From the NCBI GenBank assembly GCA_023512835.1, contig CM042091.1, forward strand, positions 23,019,506 to 23,083,505: DNA of 64,000 nucleotides, in the 5' to 3' direction. The translations under genes were made by a program, and so were the position numbers. Shown here one piece after another: positions 22,470 to 34,960 of the stretch. Position 1 is the stretch's first letter. Each line of letters begins with the position of its first letter. The notes beneath the pieces were generated by a model. The model saw nothing but the letters and a program-made list of their open reading frames with translations, did no database searches and was not told the origin of the DNA. Origin of the DNA: Taxillus chinensis (Eukaryota > Streptophyta > Magnoliopsida > Santalales > Loranthaceae).

Positions 22470-23453
22470 AGTAGTAATAATTTAAATAATATATTTATCA
22501 TTCGTAATAAATGATAACACATTGGTGAAAACCTAATTAATATAATTATATAACATAGTTATCATATTACTTTTGTGTATGATAAGTCGTATTTCTCAAA
22601 CTTGTTTCCCTTAATATAATTAAAATAATCAATAATATGATTATTTTTGTATAAGACTAGTTATTAAGTGTAAATGTATATATATATATATATATATATA
22701 TTCTTTGGCATGATAAGTATATATATACACTATTATAATTATAACTAATGTTATTAGTTAATTAAACAATACTAAAAAGTTTGATATACTATTTAATGTG
22801 AGAGTGAATTTTGACTTTCGATAGTATGTATTTTATATTTGGGCTAAAAGCTTAAGTAATAAATCATTTAAATGATATTACAAGTTTATATATAAATGTA
22901 TTTATCGATCAAATAATACTTAATTTAATCATTTAGTTTTAAATACATATTAATAAATTTAAAACTAAATTTCAATCAAATTAATATGATTAGTATCCAT
23001 ATTTTATTTTATGTGTGATATAAGTCATCCACGGTGAGAGTGAGTTTTGAGTTTTTTTGACATTTGATAATATGTATTTCATATTTAAATTAAAAGTAAT
23101 AAAATAGGTAAATGATATTATTAATTTAAATATTAATACATTTTTAATCAAATAATATTTGATTGGGTCACCTAATCATAAATCAACATATTAATAAATT
23201 TAAAATTAAATTTAAATCTAATTAATTTATATTTTATATCAAAATAATAATAGTACATTTAATTTTATTATAATATAAATATATATATAATTTGTAATTA
23301 TTTTTATTTTTAAAATAAAGTATGCATTATTTATTAATATTAATAATTATAATTATAATTATAATTATTATTACTATTATTTATATGTAATATATCATTT
23401 AGATAAGTTTAAACAATAAACTTATTGTTTAGTAGTTATCTAGTGGTCCTAGG
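22470..23453. repeat. AT-rich DNA with a diverged ~240-bp direct repeat
   Basis: Very AT-rich. Segments about 22795-23010 and 23033-23250 align with each other (GTGAGAGTGA..., AAATGATATTA..., CATATTAATAAATTTAAAA...). A TA run is at 22677-22700. No coding potential. Confidence 0.6.
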
Positions 23454-24053
23454 TAGGGGTAAAATCGGTTCGGTTTGGATCGGTTTAAGCAATTTTTTAA
23501 ACCAATTTGATGTGTTTCGGTTTGGACAAAATCAAACCAAACCACACCTATTGCTTGGACCCAACCAAACCGAACTAATTCGGTTTGGTTTGGTTCGGTT
23601 TGAACCGGCGGTTTGAATTATTATCAGTTTGGATCAGTTTGAGTCGGTTTAGTACATACATTTTTGAGTTCTTAAAATTAAAATAATATAAAATAAAAAA
23701 AGTAAATAGTTTATATGCATATCAATACTAATACATGTTAAATTTATAATTATAAGTCTCAAAATTTGATAATATAATTCACAAATATAACATATCAAAT
23801 ATTAATGAACAATCTTAAATAAATAAATCCCAAAACATAAAATAAAAATAAAAAATAAGTAAATAACAATATTATTCGGTTCGATTTGGTTTAAACCGTG
23901 ATTTTGAAATCTCAAACCAAATCAAACCGATATATTATTTAATTTTAAACCAAACCAAACTGATTTTTATTCGATTTTAACGATTTAATAATTTGAGGGT
24001 TTTGGCGGATTGATTTAGGTCAAATGGTTTAACAGTTTCGAGTTATACCCCTG
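23454..24053. mobile_element. hAT-like MITE, 600 bp
   Basis: The ends are imperfect inverted repeats (TAGGGGTAAAATCGG against CAGGGGTATAACTCG) with many CGGTTCGGTTTGG-type subterminal repeats in both orientations. Flanks GTCCTAGG (23446-23453) and GTCCCATG (24054-24061) agree at six of eight positions, as expected for a decayed 8-bp hAT TSD. No transposase. It ends 362 bp before the kinase start codon. Confidence 0.65.
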
Positions 24054-24061
24054 GTCCCATG

Positions 24062-24415
24062 TGCAAACGCTGTGAGACCTCCATCAACAAATAAATGAAA
24101 ATAAATGAAAACAGAAGCGTCGGTGGTGTGACTCGGGAGGGAAAATTAGTGGAGGTGTGTGTGCGACGCCCAACTGCCCAAACAAGCAAGCAAGCAAGCG
24201 TTTGGTTCTTGGGAATTGAGGCCGAGAAAACTTGTGCGAAAACGCGAGAAAGTCTCGTTGGCAGGAATAATTGTGCCAATCTCTCCCTCTCCCTCTGTCC
24301 CTCTTTCTACACAAAACCACACCACTACACACCGAATAACAAATTCATATCATACCACATACCCACAAGAGAGGGATCGAGAGAGCGAGAGATCGGAGCA
24401 GTCCAGACATAGATC
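24062..24415 (+). promoter_or_regulatory. Kinase gene proximal promoter and 5' UTR
   Basis: Non-repetitive stretch before the start codon, with a pyrimidine patch at 24280-24308 (CTCTCCCTCTCCCTC-type), a common feature of plant core promoters and 5' UTRs, and a short AGCA run near 24183-24199. No clear TATA box. The transcription start cannot be placed. Confidence 0.45.
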
Positions 24416-27400
24416 ATGGGATGCTCATTCTCAGGATTGCATTCCATCTACGGCGCCGTGAATGGCGGCGGTGATGTCTGGATCAACGACAACCGGTTCA
24501 GGATCGTGAGGCAGCAGCTCGGGGAAGGAGGCCTCGCCTCTGTCTTCCTCGTCAAGGAGGTGGTCGTCCCCGATTCTTCCGCCGGTCTTCCCGCTGCCCC
24601 CTCCAAGAAGTTCAAGGACCCCTCTCACGTCTCTGGTTCGGCTCTCTCCATTTCCTCCATATTTCCATTTGTCACGGATTCGTTTTTCGTTCCGCAATAC
24701 GAGTTAAAACTTCAATTGGCTAATGTTTAAAATGTGTGATCTGATCCCATCATATAGATTTTAGAATTGTTAATGGTATTTTGAAATGGAACTGTAATGT
24801 GGGATTTTGGACAATTTGCAGAATTGGGTTTTAATTTTTACTTCTGGCTTTTTCTGTTTTCCTGTGCTTGATGAATGATGATAACGGATCTCTATCATAT
24901 GTCCAGATGATGGTACCTATGCAATGAAGAAAGTTCTCATTCAAAATGATGACCAGTTGGCTTTGGTGCGGGAAGAGATACGCGTTTCGTCCTTATTTAG
25001 TCACCCCAATCTGCTTCCGCTTCTTGATCACGCCATCATTGGTGTAAAGGTAATCACTCTCCTCACCAAACTGCACTATTCCAGAGGTTAATACATCACA
25101 GATTTAAATTATATCGTTTTTTTTCAGATCTGCATTGACCCATTGTTCATTGATGTCAAAGAAATAATAGCAACATAAGGCTTGTAATTCTCATTTGAAA
25201 TATTCATGGATCCATGAATACTATGATGTTTTGAAATATTAGATGATGTACTATTTTTGGGTTTCTCACATGAACCGAATGATGTTTGGGAAAATGTCAA
25301 ATGGAGATCTAGAAGTCACATTTGCATCATTAACCACAAATCATTATAATATATACTTTTAGTTTTATCTACCTTTAGTTGATTGAGTTTGTGAGATTTT
25401 ATGTTTTTTTTTTTTGGACAATTGATTGCTATTAATCTAAAGGTTTATCAATGGATTTTCAGTTTCTACCATGGCAAATTGATGTTCCTTTTAATTTTGG
25501 CCATTGGGTATCAGTTTTTTTGGGTATCACTCCTTGCAAGAAATGGTGCTCCTTATTTATTTAAATTGTTCTAGCACAAATGATGAATCACTCCTAGAAT
25601 AGATTTTTTTTATTCTCTCTCAATTGGTTAGATGTTAGATGCAATTATTTACTTCAGGGCAGAAGTCGCTAGTTCAAGTTCATGATGGCCAAGTGTGGTC
25701 TGGCACCTCTAATATACAAAACTGCAACTCACTGGATGTTACTTAATTTCGAGGGGAATTAATTATTAATCTATAGGGTTCATACTCTATAACTGTCTAA
25801 GACTGTTAGTTATGAGCGGTTGCTTGGAATTTGGAAGAATCTTAAATGCTCACTCTGCATAGCATAAACCTTTTTTTTCATGTGACAAGCTACATGTTTT
25901 CTCACTTGCTGACTACCGTGAAGGCTGGGATAGTAGCTAGATTTCATCTTCCTCTAACCATTTCCTTTTGAAAGCCTAGTGTTGTGTCAGCAATAGCTAT
26001 GCCATTGCGCTATTTATTTAAGAATTAAGATCCTAGCCCACTTCAGAATGCGGGTGGGATTTGATCATAGTTGATTATATGGTCAAAAAGACTACGATTT
26101 CTTTGGGTTCCTGTCAATTTCTTGAGTTTTAGTCTTGCAATCGCACTCTCTAGTTGGAGGGATTCACTTTTTAGCTGGATCCTAATTTGTTTTGATCAAG
26201 TAGTTACATTTCGATTATTTATTATTAATATTTCATCAGTCTATTGATAAATTTAATTGAGTTCCTCATTGTAAAATTTCTTCCAACTATTTGTTGTCAA
26301 TATATTTCCTTCTTAATATCCCTAAGTTTTCCTGACCTCATCATTTTGGTGATGAAATTTGTGATACATGCAACCTTACATATCCTCCAGTTGCAACATC
26401 TTTGCCTGGCTAGCATAAATGATAATATATAAGTTAAGAATTTAAGATTATGTTTCCTATATATTTTTTGTCAGCGGTTTTATTTCACATTGTTTTTTTT
26501 TCTAAAGGAATTATATGTTCGTGTGTGTATTTAAAAGATTTATTTCAATTGCCAGGCTTCACAAGAAGGATCGTTGAGTCATGAGGCGTACTTATTGTTT
26601 CCAGCTCATATGGATGGAACATTACTGGATAGTGCCAAAGCAATGAAAACAAAAAATGATTTTTTTCCAACATCAGATGTTCTTCAAATGTTTCGGCAGG
26701 TGCACAATAAAAGACTATCTTTTATTTGTTGTATGTTCCTTTTTATGTAATACGAATATTATGTTTAAAGCATAGCATAGTGTTTCCTAGCTTGTCATTA
26801 TTTTTCCTATTAAAATTTACAAGTTGATTTGCTCATATTACAGCCTCTAATAGCTATAGCCTTTCAGTTGTTGTGACATACTTTTACAGGCTAATTAAAG
26901 GACATATTACATAATTATTAAAGGACAACACCTTTTAGTCCTTGTAACATGTGTAGGAGGCTCGTAGTTATTATAGGACATCAGACATTTATGGGTGAAT
27001 CACATTCGCTGTCTTTGCTTAAGACTTAAATTTCCATATCTATAGAAAATTGCACATACTTTGAAGGCTGGTAATTATTAAAGGACAGCATCTTTTAATC
27101 CTTGTGACGTGTTTAGGAGCCTGGTAGTTGTTATAGGACATCAGACACTTAGTGTAATTCACATCTGCTGTCTTTGCTTAAGATTTAATTTCTATTACTA
27201 TAGAAAATTGTACAAGACACTTCAATTTAGAATTGGTATTGATTTATGTTGTTCTCACCTTCAAATTATCTTCTCTTTTAGTGGTTGTGGATGTAATCAT
27301 GTATTCATGTATTAAGGTAGCATAAGCGCATTTTTATAGTTTTTTTATTGATTGAAATTGTGTACAGATTTGTGCAGGCCTCAAGCATATGCACAATTTT

Positions 27401-29418
27401 GATCCTTCATATGCACACAATGATGTCAAACCTGGAAACGTACTAATAACAAATGGAAAAGGACAAGCTCCCCTAGCCACACTGATGGATTTTGGAAGTG
27501 CTTGTCCTGCAAGGAGGCAAATCTGTTCTCGTTCAGAGGCGTTGCAGTTGCAGGTGCATGTCCTTTCTCTGCTCATTTTTTCACCTTTCGATATATTATT
27601 TTTCCTCACTGGTTTTTCTATTTATTTCTGCCGTGCTAAGTACTACTTACGCTGCATGTGTTTCTTTTGGTGTGTAGTCGGTCAGCATTCAATTAATTGA
27701 TGAGCATGCAGATCATAAAAAACAAAATTTAAAATTAAGTTGGCGATAGCACGTGCTTTGCACGAAATGTAATTTGAAGAACTCATCAAAAATTGAGGAA
27801 AAGGAAGTGATATAATCAATGTAGAACGGGCATAGAGCAGTTCGTATTGGTACAAGCTTCTAACAAAGGCTAAAAGTTGTGTAATATTATATATTTAGGA
27901 TAATAGGGATGGTTGGCTATCTCAGTCGTGGCTCCCACCCCTTGATCTCACAGTTGTGAAGTGTAGAATCTCTGTTTTATTGATAAACTCATCTTTTTAA
28001 GTATATTGATAAAACTAAGAAATAGAAACTAGGAAACTAAACAGAAAATAGGATACACAGATCAGTAAACTGTGTGATTTTGCTGTCCATCAATATTCTT
28101 ATTGTGCACCGTCAGTTGGGAGGCTTCTTTATCATAATTTGTTCTTTGTTCTGGTAATAGCTTGAAGAATCCTTATAATTTCATAAGTTTTTTTATTTTT
28201 ACATGTTCTTCACCTTTTCCTTTTGCTTTTCAATGTTCGCTCTGCAACATTCTTGATCTAAAAGGCACCTGAAGGCTAATTTACTAATGTTTGTTTTGCA
28301 GGAATGGGCTAAGGAGCATTGTTCTGCACCTTTTCGAGCTCCTGAATTTTGGGATTGCCCAAGCAATGCGGATATTGATGAGAGAACCGATATTTGGTCA
28401 TTGGGATGTACTTTATATGCAATAATGTGAGTATTGATCCTTCTCTTACGTAGTACACTAGTTATTACCATGACCATGAGAAATGAATTCTGTATATGTA
28501 TAGTTTACAGATTGTCTCTGCGCACACATAGCTCGCTATAATGTTATGCTGTTGGCTGGGGTAGATGTGGGCATATAGGTGCTCACATGAATATATCGAC
28601 AAGCATTTTTCCATCTGCGCATCTCAGTGTTTTGCTAGCCTGGGATGTGACCTTATACAATTTCTGCCCCCATAATGATCTTTGTGTGCTCTTTTTGAGT
28701 TAAATATCTGCAATTCAAAATACAAATAATCTGGAAGGTAATGGTAGCATGTGGTAGAACTGGGGCATGGAATTTGGACACTGGAAGGAAAATAAAATGT
28801 TCACAAATAACTTTGCAAGCTATTTTCCATTTTTTCTGTTTTGGTGTCAGTAGATTTCGGTTCGGTCTGAGGCCTGGATTTTTCACGGAATACTTGTTGA
28901 GCTTGTTGGACTTTTTTTTGCCCTACGGGCTTTTCAAGGCGGTCGACACTGGCCTCACAATAGGTCGGGTGTTCGATCCTGGTCACTAGTGTGGTAGGGG
29001 TGGGGATTTTCAAAATTAAAAATTAGAGAAAAAACATATTGGTTTTTGAAAATTTAGGTCATTTGTTAGTGTTATCCGTATGTATCTTTTCAACTATATT
29101 TAACTTTGGATTTTTTCCTCACTAAAATCCAAGCTTCCGTACCATGATCTAACTGGGTACTAAATTGATCAATTCTCGCTCGCTCTGTGCAGGTATGGAG
29201 AGTCACCATTTGAAGCTATCCCTGGGGAGCCTGAAGGTAGCCAACAATTAGCTATTGTAAATGCACAAATAAAGTGGCCACCTGGGCCTAGCCCTCGATA
29301 CCCAGATGCCCTCCACCAGTTTGTGACGTGGATGCTCCAGCCCCAGCCTACGCTTCGCCCCCGCATCGATGACCTCATCATACATGTCGACAAGTTGATA
29401 ACTAAGTTCTCGCAGTGA
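24416..29418 (+). CDS. STK16/NAK-type Ser/Thr protein kinase, six exons, 347 aa
   Basis: Exons 24416-24635, 24907-25049, 26556-26699, 27368-27553, 28302-28426 and 29193-29418; all introns are GT-AG and the phases join to 1044 nt including the stop. The start MGCSFSG has Gly2 and Cys3, fitting N-myristoylation and palmitoylation as known for STK16, so a membrane location is likely. Kinase motifs in order: Gly-rich loop LGEGGLASVF, ATP-binding Lys in YAMKKV, helix-C Glu in REEIRVSS, catalytic loop YAHNDVKPGN (HND instead of HRD), metal-binding MDFGS, APE-like RAPEFWD, and DIWSLGCTLYAIMYG. It closely resembles, from memory, Arabidopsis ATPK3 (At5g08160). STK16 relatives act in secretory trafficking; the plant role is not shown here. 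No frame damage, so it is probably active. Confidence 0.93.
26905..27216. repeat. ~162-bp tandem duplication in kinase intron 3
   Basis: Segments 26909-27056 and 27071-27216 align (AATTATTAAAGGACA..., TATAGGACATCAGACA..., GCTGTCTTTGCTTAAGA...). It lies wholly within the intron and does not touch the splice sites. Confidence 0.8.
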
Positions 29419-30080
29419 AAACAATTTGGGGATCGAGAAAGGCGTTTGAATACAAGATGTTGGATTTAGTAGGGCCACATGCTGTGAGCCCTTCCCATTT
29501 TTGGGCACTGAGCTATTCTTGCTCCCTCTCTTGGTCCCTCTCTTGGGGCCCAAAGCCAATATAGATTAGTTAACCTTGCATGTCTTTGTGACTCCTTTTT
29601 TGCCTAAAATTTGATAAGGGTGGCAGCGAGATTGAGTAACAATCTATTAATAGGTGATCACTTGTTTGAGCAGCGGCATGACAATTTGTTATTTGTTAAA
29701 TATGGGTGCAGGATTACATTACAGCCCCGGACTAAAATATACTTGTAATTTAGAGAAGTTGGCATGGTCCTACTGTGTCCTCTCAGCGAAACTAATTAGA
29801 TTTATTGGTTCCGAAACCGATGCAATTTTATTGCCTTCGATACTTTGGCTTGTCTTCAATTTCTTAGAATTCTTGTGATAAGTGGTTACGTGGTTTTTAA
29901 TTATTATTCATATTTAAAAAATCATTTGAATGAATTGTCCATGAGTGTAATGTTATGGGATTTTAGAGTTTTTATTTGTGGTACTTGATGACACCAATGG
30001 ATTTTTTTAAGTCTGTAACCATTAAGGATACAGATAGACTATTTTGTTCTATTTTGGATTTATCTAAAGAATTTCTATTG
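29419..30080 (+). other. Kinase 3' UTR and flank
   Basis: Holds the 3' UTR and downstream DNA. No certain poly(A) signal and no second gene; the short ORFs here lack any recognisable domain. Confidence 0.5.
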
Positions 30081-31007
30081 TAGGGATGGTTAAATTTTCT
30101 CATGATTATCAAGTTTTTAACTAGTGATATATTTTTTGCATTTATTTGTGTTCACATGTCTGAATTCTGAAAAGCTCACATTAATCTCCTTTATGAATTG
30201 TCTTAGAGCTTTTTCCATCTATACTAGTTATGCTTTCTACTTTGTCTCCCATTAAGTAAAATACTTATCCTCTTGATCATTTTACCTTGGAGATGTCCGT
30301 TAGCGTCATGCTGTTTGAGTGTGATATCCTTCCTCACTTGATTCGCATTCAAGATGAGTTCAGGAGGAATTAAGATATTCTAACATGCTTCTTATAATTT
30401 CTGCAATGTCACTCTATCCCTTCCAATTGGGTACTCCACCTTAGCATGTTTGCCAACAACGTTAATGGACGCGATGCGTGCAAGACCTTCACCTGATTGA
30501 CTCCTTCTCTTGGGCTCCCTCCTTGTTTTGGATCAGAGACCATGCATGCCGGTCGCGAGAATGCTTAGTGAGCTTTCTGGATATAGGCCACAGCCACTCT
30601 AATATCACTTTGTCACGGGGTCATGATTTTCAGCCGAGCTATACGTAGTCACTTTAGTGGATGCTTCAAGTAAGTCTAACTGTTTAAGGGCACGCGTAGA
30701 TTGGTTTTACCTTTCCTTGAGCTCATCAGGAGAATTGCTCTAGTTCTCAACTAGTTTGCATAGGGATGGCCACATTCCTTCTTCATCGTTAAGTCATTGA
30801 TTAGTAGCATGCTCTCCGCATTTATGAGAGTCGGCATGTCTAAACTTTGAAGGGGCTCCCATTGATCTCCTCCACGAACTATCTCAGAATCTTTTTCATC
30901 TACACTAGTTATTCTTTCTGCCTTGCTCATTCTCAAGTGGAACGTACATCCTCTTAGTCGCTTTACTTGAAGATACCCACTAGCACCACACTGTTTGGGG
31001 CGTGACA
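30081..31007 (+). repeat. Degraded direct repeat pair with LTR-like end
   Basis: Segments 30081-30330 and 30761-31006 align at an offset of about 680 bp. The second ends TTTGGGGCGTGACA, like a chromovirus LTR terminus, and TGTCACG occurs at 30611. The source is probably old LTR DNA; boundaries are uncertain. Confidence 0.45.
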
Positions 31008-31500
31008 GTAAGCTCTTGCTCCAAAATCTGATTCATGATGGGTCGAGAATGGAGATTTGGAACATGAAATGAAAAAAAGGCAGGTGATGTATGTTTGTTT
31101 TGTTAGATCGTCAATTTTGAAATTATAGTCCCATATTATGTATTTTGAGTAGCTTATAGTTTTTTTAATAAAAACCATTTTTGTTTCTGTTTTTTTTTAA
31201 TTTAAATTATTCTTCTTTACTATTTCTTCTACAAGAATCTTTTCTTGTGTGTCAGAACGTGCATTGTCATGAACAGTAGGGAACTGTTCATGTACATGTT
31301 TTCTTTTGTGTTTTAAAAAAACTATTCTTCTTTATTATTTATTTTGCAGGAATCCTTTTTTGTTTTTGTCAGAACATGCATTGTTCACGTGCATATTTTT
31401 TATTTTTTATTTGTGTTTTTTTCTTCGGCAGAATGTGCAGGATGTGGTGCGCACTGTTCATGTGTAGCTTTTTTCACCAATGAAAGTTTGGGATTGAATA
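31008..31500. other. Unassigned AT-rich stretch
   Basis: Contains repeated CAGAACxTGCATTGTTCA-like phrases and T-rich runs. Its right end seems to continue into the Tat LTR fragment beyond the solo LTR. No gene seen. Confidence 0.4.
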
Positions 31501-31505
31501 TATGC
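31501..31505. repeat. TSD of solo Copia LTR, left (TATGC)
   Basis: TATGC flanks the solo LTR here and again at 32740-32744. Confidence 0.85.
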
Positions 31506-32739
31506 CGTTGGATCGAACCCAGAATTTTGATGATGTAAATTAAACCCCTTGTAATTTGACTTGAGATCTCTCGTTTCTATATATCTAATAATGTTGCAGA
31601 AGTTAAGCTTAAACGACATACACTTGTGAGTGATACGACAATGACACAATATATAATCTTAGTCCGGACCTTTGAGTGTCAACCATTGACTCGGTAAATA
31701 ATTGAGCTATCACATGTGTAGAGTAAGGAATGATATTACGGACTAAGGACAAGAAGACACAGAGTAAGGATCCGAGTCTTCCACTCACGCGGAGTAAGGA
31801 AGCACTGATGTGGAGTAAGGACTCGAGTCTTTTATTCGCATGGAGTAAGGAAGAAATGACGCGGAATAAGCATCCGAGCTTTGCATTTACATGGAGTAAG
31901 AAATCTCTGATACTGAATAAGGGATCCGAACGTTCAAGTAACACGAAGTAAGGAACCTTGCTACGGAGTAAGACATCTGAGCACTTCATTAACACGGAGT
32001 AAGGAACCTTGCAACAGAATAAGGATCTGAGTACTTAACTGACATGGAGTAAGCAATCATTGATACGGAGTAAGAAATCCAAGCACTTCATTAATACGGA
32101 GTAAGGAACCTTGCAACGGAATAAGACGATGTTACTCCAATTATTCGCTACGACACTTCAGCGCATTTAATTACCTCAACTCGCTGTGTTTGATGTAAGA
32201 AAGATCTGTTGAAAACATTTAAGTCATCTTACACATGGATCACACGGATGCGTGAAACAAACTTCAATGAAATTGGAACTATACAAAATGGATTTAATTC
32301 ATTCTTATTTCCAATATCTTGAGCTCCATATCCGTAGCATTAAAACAAAAAGACTTTCCAAGAAGATCATTGATGAAACACAACATCCAAGATGTTTAGT
32401 TCTAAGATTGTCTTCAAGGGATGTATATAAATATAGAGCCTTGTATTTCTGTACGAGTGTGCTTTTGTGTATGCTTAATAGAGCTTTTGGCTAGCGTGTG
32501 CGTAATTGTAAAAGAGTGTTATTGTAAACTAAAGAGAGATATTCTTTGAGTAGATCCAAGCTTGTGCAAACAGCTTTATCTGCTATATTTTGTTTTAAAT
32601 ATCCTTTGATAATAATACAAAATACTTCCATTACCTGACTATCTTCCATACTGATATATTCATTCAGTCAGAATTAGTGTTGTGCCAAATGAGTGAAAAA
32701 GAGTTTTAAAAGAGTTTTCTAGGCTCCCAGGGACCAACA
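31506..32739 (+). repeat. Solo Copia-type LTR, 1.23 kb
   Basis: Begins CGTTGGATCGAACCC (expected TGTTGG, first T now C) and ends GGGACCAACA, with a perfect TATGC duplication on both sides and no internal region, so a solo LTR left by LTR-LTR recombination. Same family as 106-1445. TATA-like TATATAAATA near 32421 and a GGAGTAAGG array (31740-32130) upstream of it. Confidence 0.85.
31740..32130 (+). repeat. GGAGTAAGG minisatellite in Copia LTR U3
   Basis: Repeats of ACGGAGTAAGGAACCTTGC and CGGAGTAAGGATCCGAGTC-type units with variable 20-50-bp spacing; the same core as at 712-1240 (inverted) and 18300-18850. Confidence 0.85.
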
Positions 32740-32744
32740 TATGC
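32740..32744. repeat. TSD of solo Copia LTR, right (TATGC)
   Basis: Exact copy of 31501-31505, directly after the LTR end. Confidence 0.85.
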
Positions 32745-33328
32745 AACTCGGGTTTCAAAAAAAAATTACAAGAAAATTATTTTTAAACTCGGGGCGTCAT
32801 GACAAGCAGCCCCGTGTCTTTTTATTTGAAAATGAACTCATTGGGTGTCAAGTTTGTATTGCGCGTCCTAAAACTGCTTTATTATAAAGACATATATTTT
32901 GATTTTCTTTGAAAAAAAGCTCCATAAGCAAATATATGCAATATATATATATATATGTCAAAATTCTTAGAATGATGAGTAGAGCGATAAAATGAGGCTC
33001 GTGACTTGATCTGGAGTGTTATTTTGAACATTGACCATCAATTGGTCATCGCTAGTGGTCTGTATGCGGTTTTGACTATAATTTCTTCATTTGACCTAAG
33101 AATTGAGCGTGATCAAAGGCATTGGTCCTCAAATTTGATTTTCTATCACTTGAAACTGGCTCTTTGGCATTTGAAGGCTTTTCTGAATAATAAGTTATTG
33201 ACATCGCATCCTTTGACTCAATAGCCACGCCTCTTTATTTATTTACATAAAGTGAGTGATAGATAAAAAAGAAATATAACATTGAAAATGAATGTGTATG
33301 TTCAACCCGGACAAAATGGGGTCCAATG
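32745..33328 (-). repeat. Tat-like LTR fragment, minus strand
   Basis: In sense it starts ATTGGACCCCATTTTGTCC near 33328 and aligns with 21760-22329. It is interrupted by the solo Copia LTR; a short piece probably continues left of 31501. Confidence 0.7.
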
Positions 33329-34520
33329 TTCATTACCAAGATTTAATCAACTACAAGCAACCAAACCATACATGTTCTAGTTTTATAATGATAAATAAAG
33401 ATAATTAACAACCAACCTCATTGGTTGTAACACCAACCCTCTATTGCCCTCTGACAAGATGATAACTCTGTTAGAGATAGGGTTCTTCTTCTACTTGGAT
33501 TAAAACTCACACACTGACTAGATAAGATCTTCTTTGATGTCACAGTTTACAAAGTTCTTCAAGATTTGTATTTGATAATCCTTAAGCTTCTCTCTCTTTT
33601 TTACACAGCGCACTTATATTAAGAGTCCTATTTATAAGGAATAGACAAGAAACCCTAGGGATCCCCAAAAAGTGTAAGTGAAAACTTGCAGGTAAATCAT
33701 ATTTGGCAAAAGGAATATCCATGCAAGTGTCAAAGCAACTTGCGAATATACTGCAATAGATCAACTCCACATCAACACAGTAACTATTTTTGTTATTGTA
33801 TCAGAGATGCCTTAAAAAGGGCATGACTTTCTAAAAGTATCGTTGTTGCCAATTATAACTTAAAAGTCATCTCCTGCATGTGTACTGCATATATTACACA
33901 CCAATACTACTTTGAAGATCCATCTTTGAGTTTAATGATAAGACAACATTTTACCTCCATGGGTTACCTAACTACCTCAAAGATCTGTCGTTGAACTGCC
34001 TCGAAGATCTATTTCTCAGACACTACGAACTGCCTCAAAGATTTGTTTCTTGGACATTGTCTCAAAGCAACTTGCCTTGATGACAGGCAAATTTTTAACC
34101 TCTCTAAAAGAGTTGGCTGATAAAATTCTTCATTCATCCTAGACATGTACCTCATAGGATAATTGCATCCCATGCATCACTTGCATACATTCATTATTTT
34201 CTTCAATTTCAGGAACGTAGTCGCCTCTGAAGATCCCAAGAGATCATCCTCAACAAGCTTCCCAAAATAACAAAGCTTTAAATGTTTTCGCCGTTCAACT
34301 ATAGAAGTCATTCTTTGGTAATTTCCCAAGCCCTCGAAGTATCTGTGACAATCAAATACACATTTTTTTTTCAGGTAACCTCGTAGAGCGATCTCATTGA
34401 GTGAACTCGTAGAGGGAGCCCATATCAAGTCATTAGCAAATTTATTCAGCAATCATTGATTCCTTTTTAGGCCCTAGATGTCATTTCAGTCCCTCTTAAC
34501 CTTAGAGGTCGTCCCTTGTA
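33329..34520. other. Unassigned, LTR-like AT-rich DNA
   Basis: A minus-strand CTTATAAATAGG TATA-like box lies near 33625-33640 and short CTGCCTCGAAGATCT repeats near 33970-34060. It is probably part of the Tat 3' internal region or an older LTR; no ORF is credible. Confidence 0.35.
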
Positions 34521-34539
34521 CCTACCCCATCTTTCTTTT

Positions 34540-34960
34540 TCATCCTTTCAGGAAGTCCACAGACATTTCCCTGGTATCCTCGGTTTTTAAATTTTGAGAA
34601 GTCCGCAGGCCATTCCCCTGCACTTATCCCATATTTCTTTTTCATTCTTTCAAGAAGTCCACCGGAAGTTCCCTGGTACCTATACTTATTTTTTAAAATT
34701 TTGGGAAGTCCGTAGGCAATTCTCCTACACCTATCTTACCCTTTCTTTTTCATCCTTTCAGGAAGTCCACTGGCAGTTCCCCGGTACCTATCCTCAGTTG
34801 TTAAATTTAGTTTTGGGAAGTCCATAGGCAGTTCCCCTACACTTATCCCACATTTTCTTTTTAATTTCAAGTAAGTTCGCAGTTGGTTCTCCTGTACTTA
34901 TCCTTTTCGTTTTCTTCGTTTGGGAAGTCCGTAGGTAGTTCACCTACACCTATCCCACCT
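34540..34960 (+). repeat. ~53-bp minisatellite before a Tat 3' LTR
   Basis: About eight units around GGAAGTCCxxxGGCAGTTCCC and TTTCTTTTTCATCCTTTCA, near 34550, 34598, 34651, 34704, 34761, 34815, 34868 and 34921. Tandem repeats near the 3' end are a known feature of Tat/Ogre elements. Confidence 0.8.

Noticed and set aside
28890..29000. SINE in kinase intron 5 (B-box-like GTTCGATCCTGG)
   Set aside because: No convincing A box, tail or TSD was found; similar B-box-like words near 25665 were no better.
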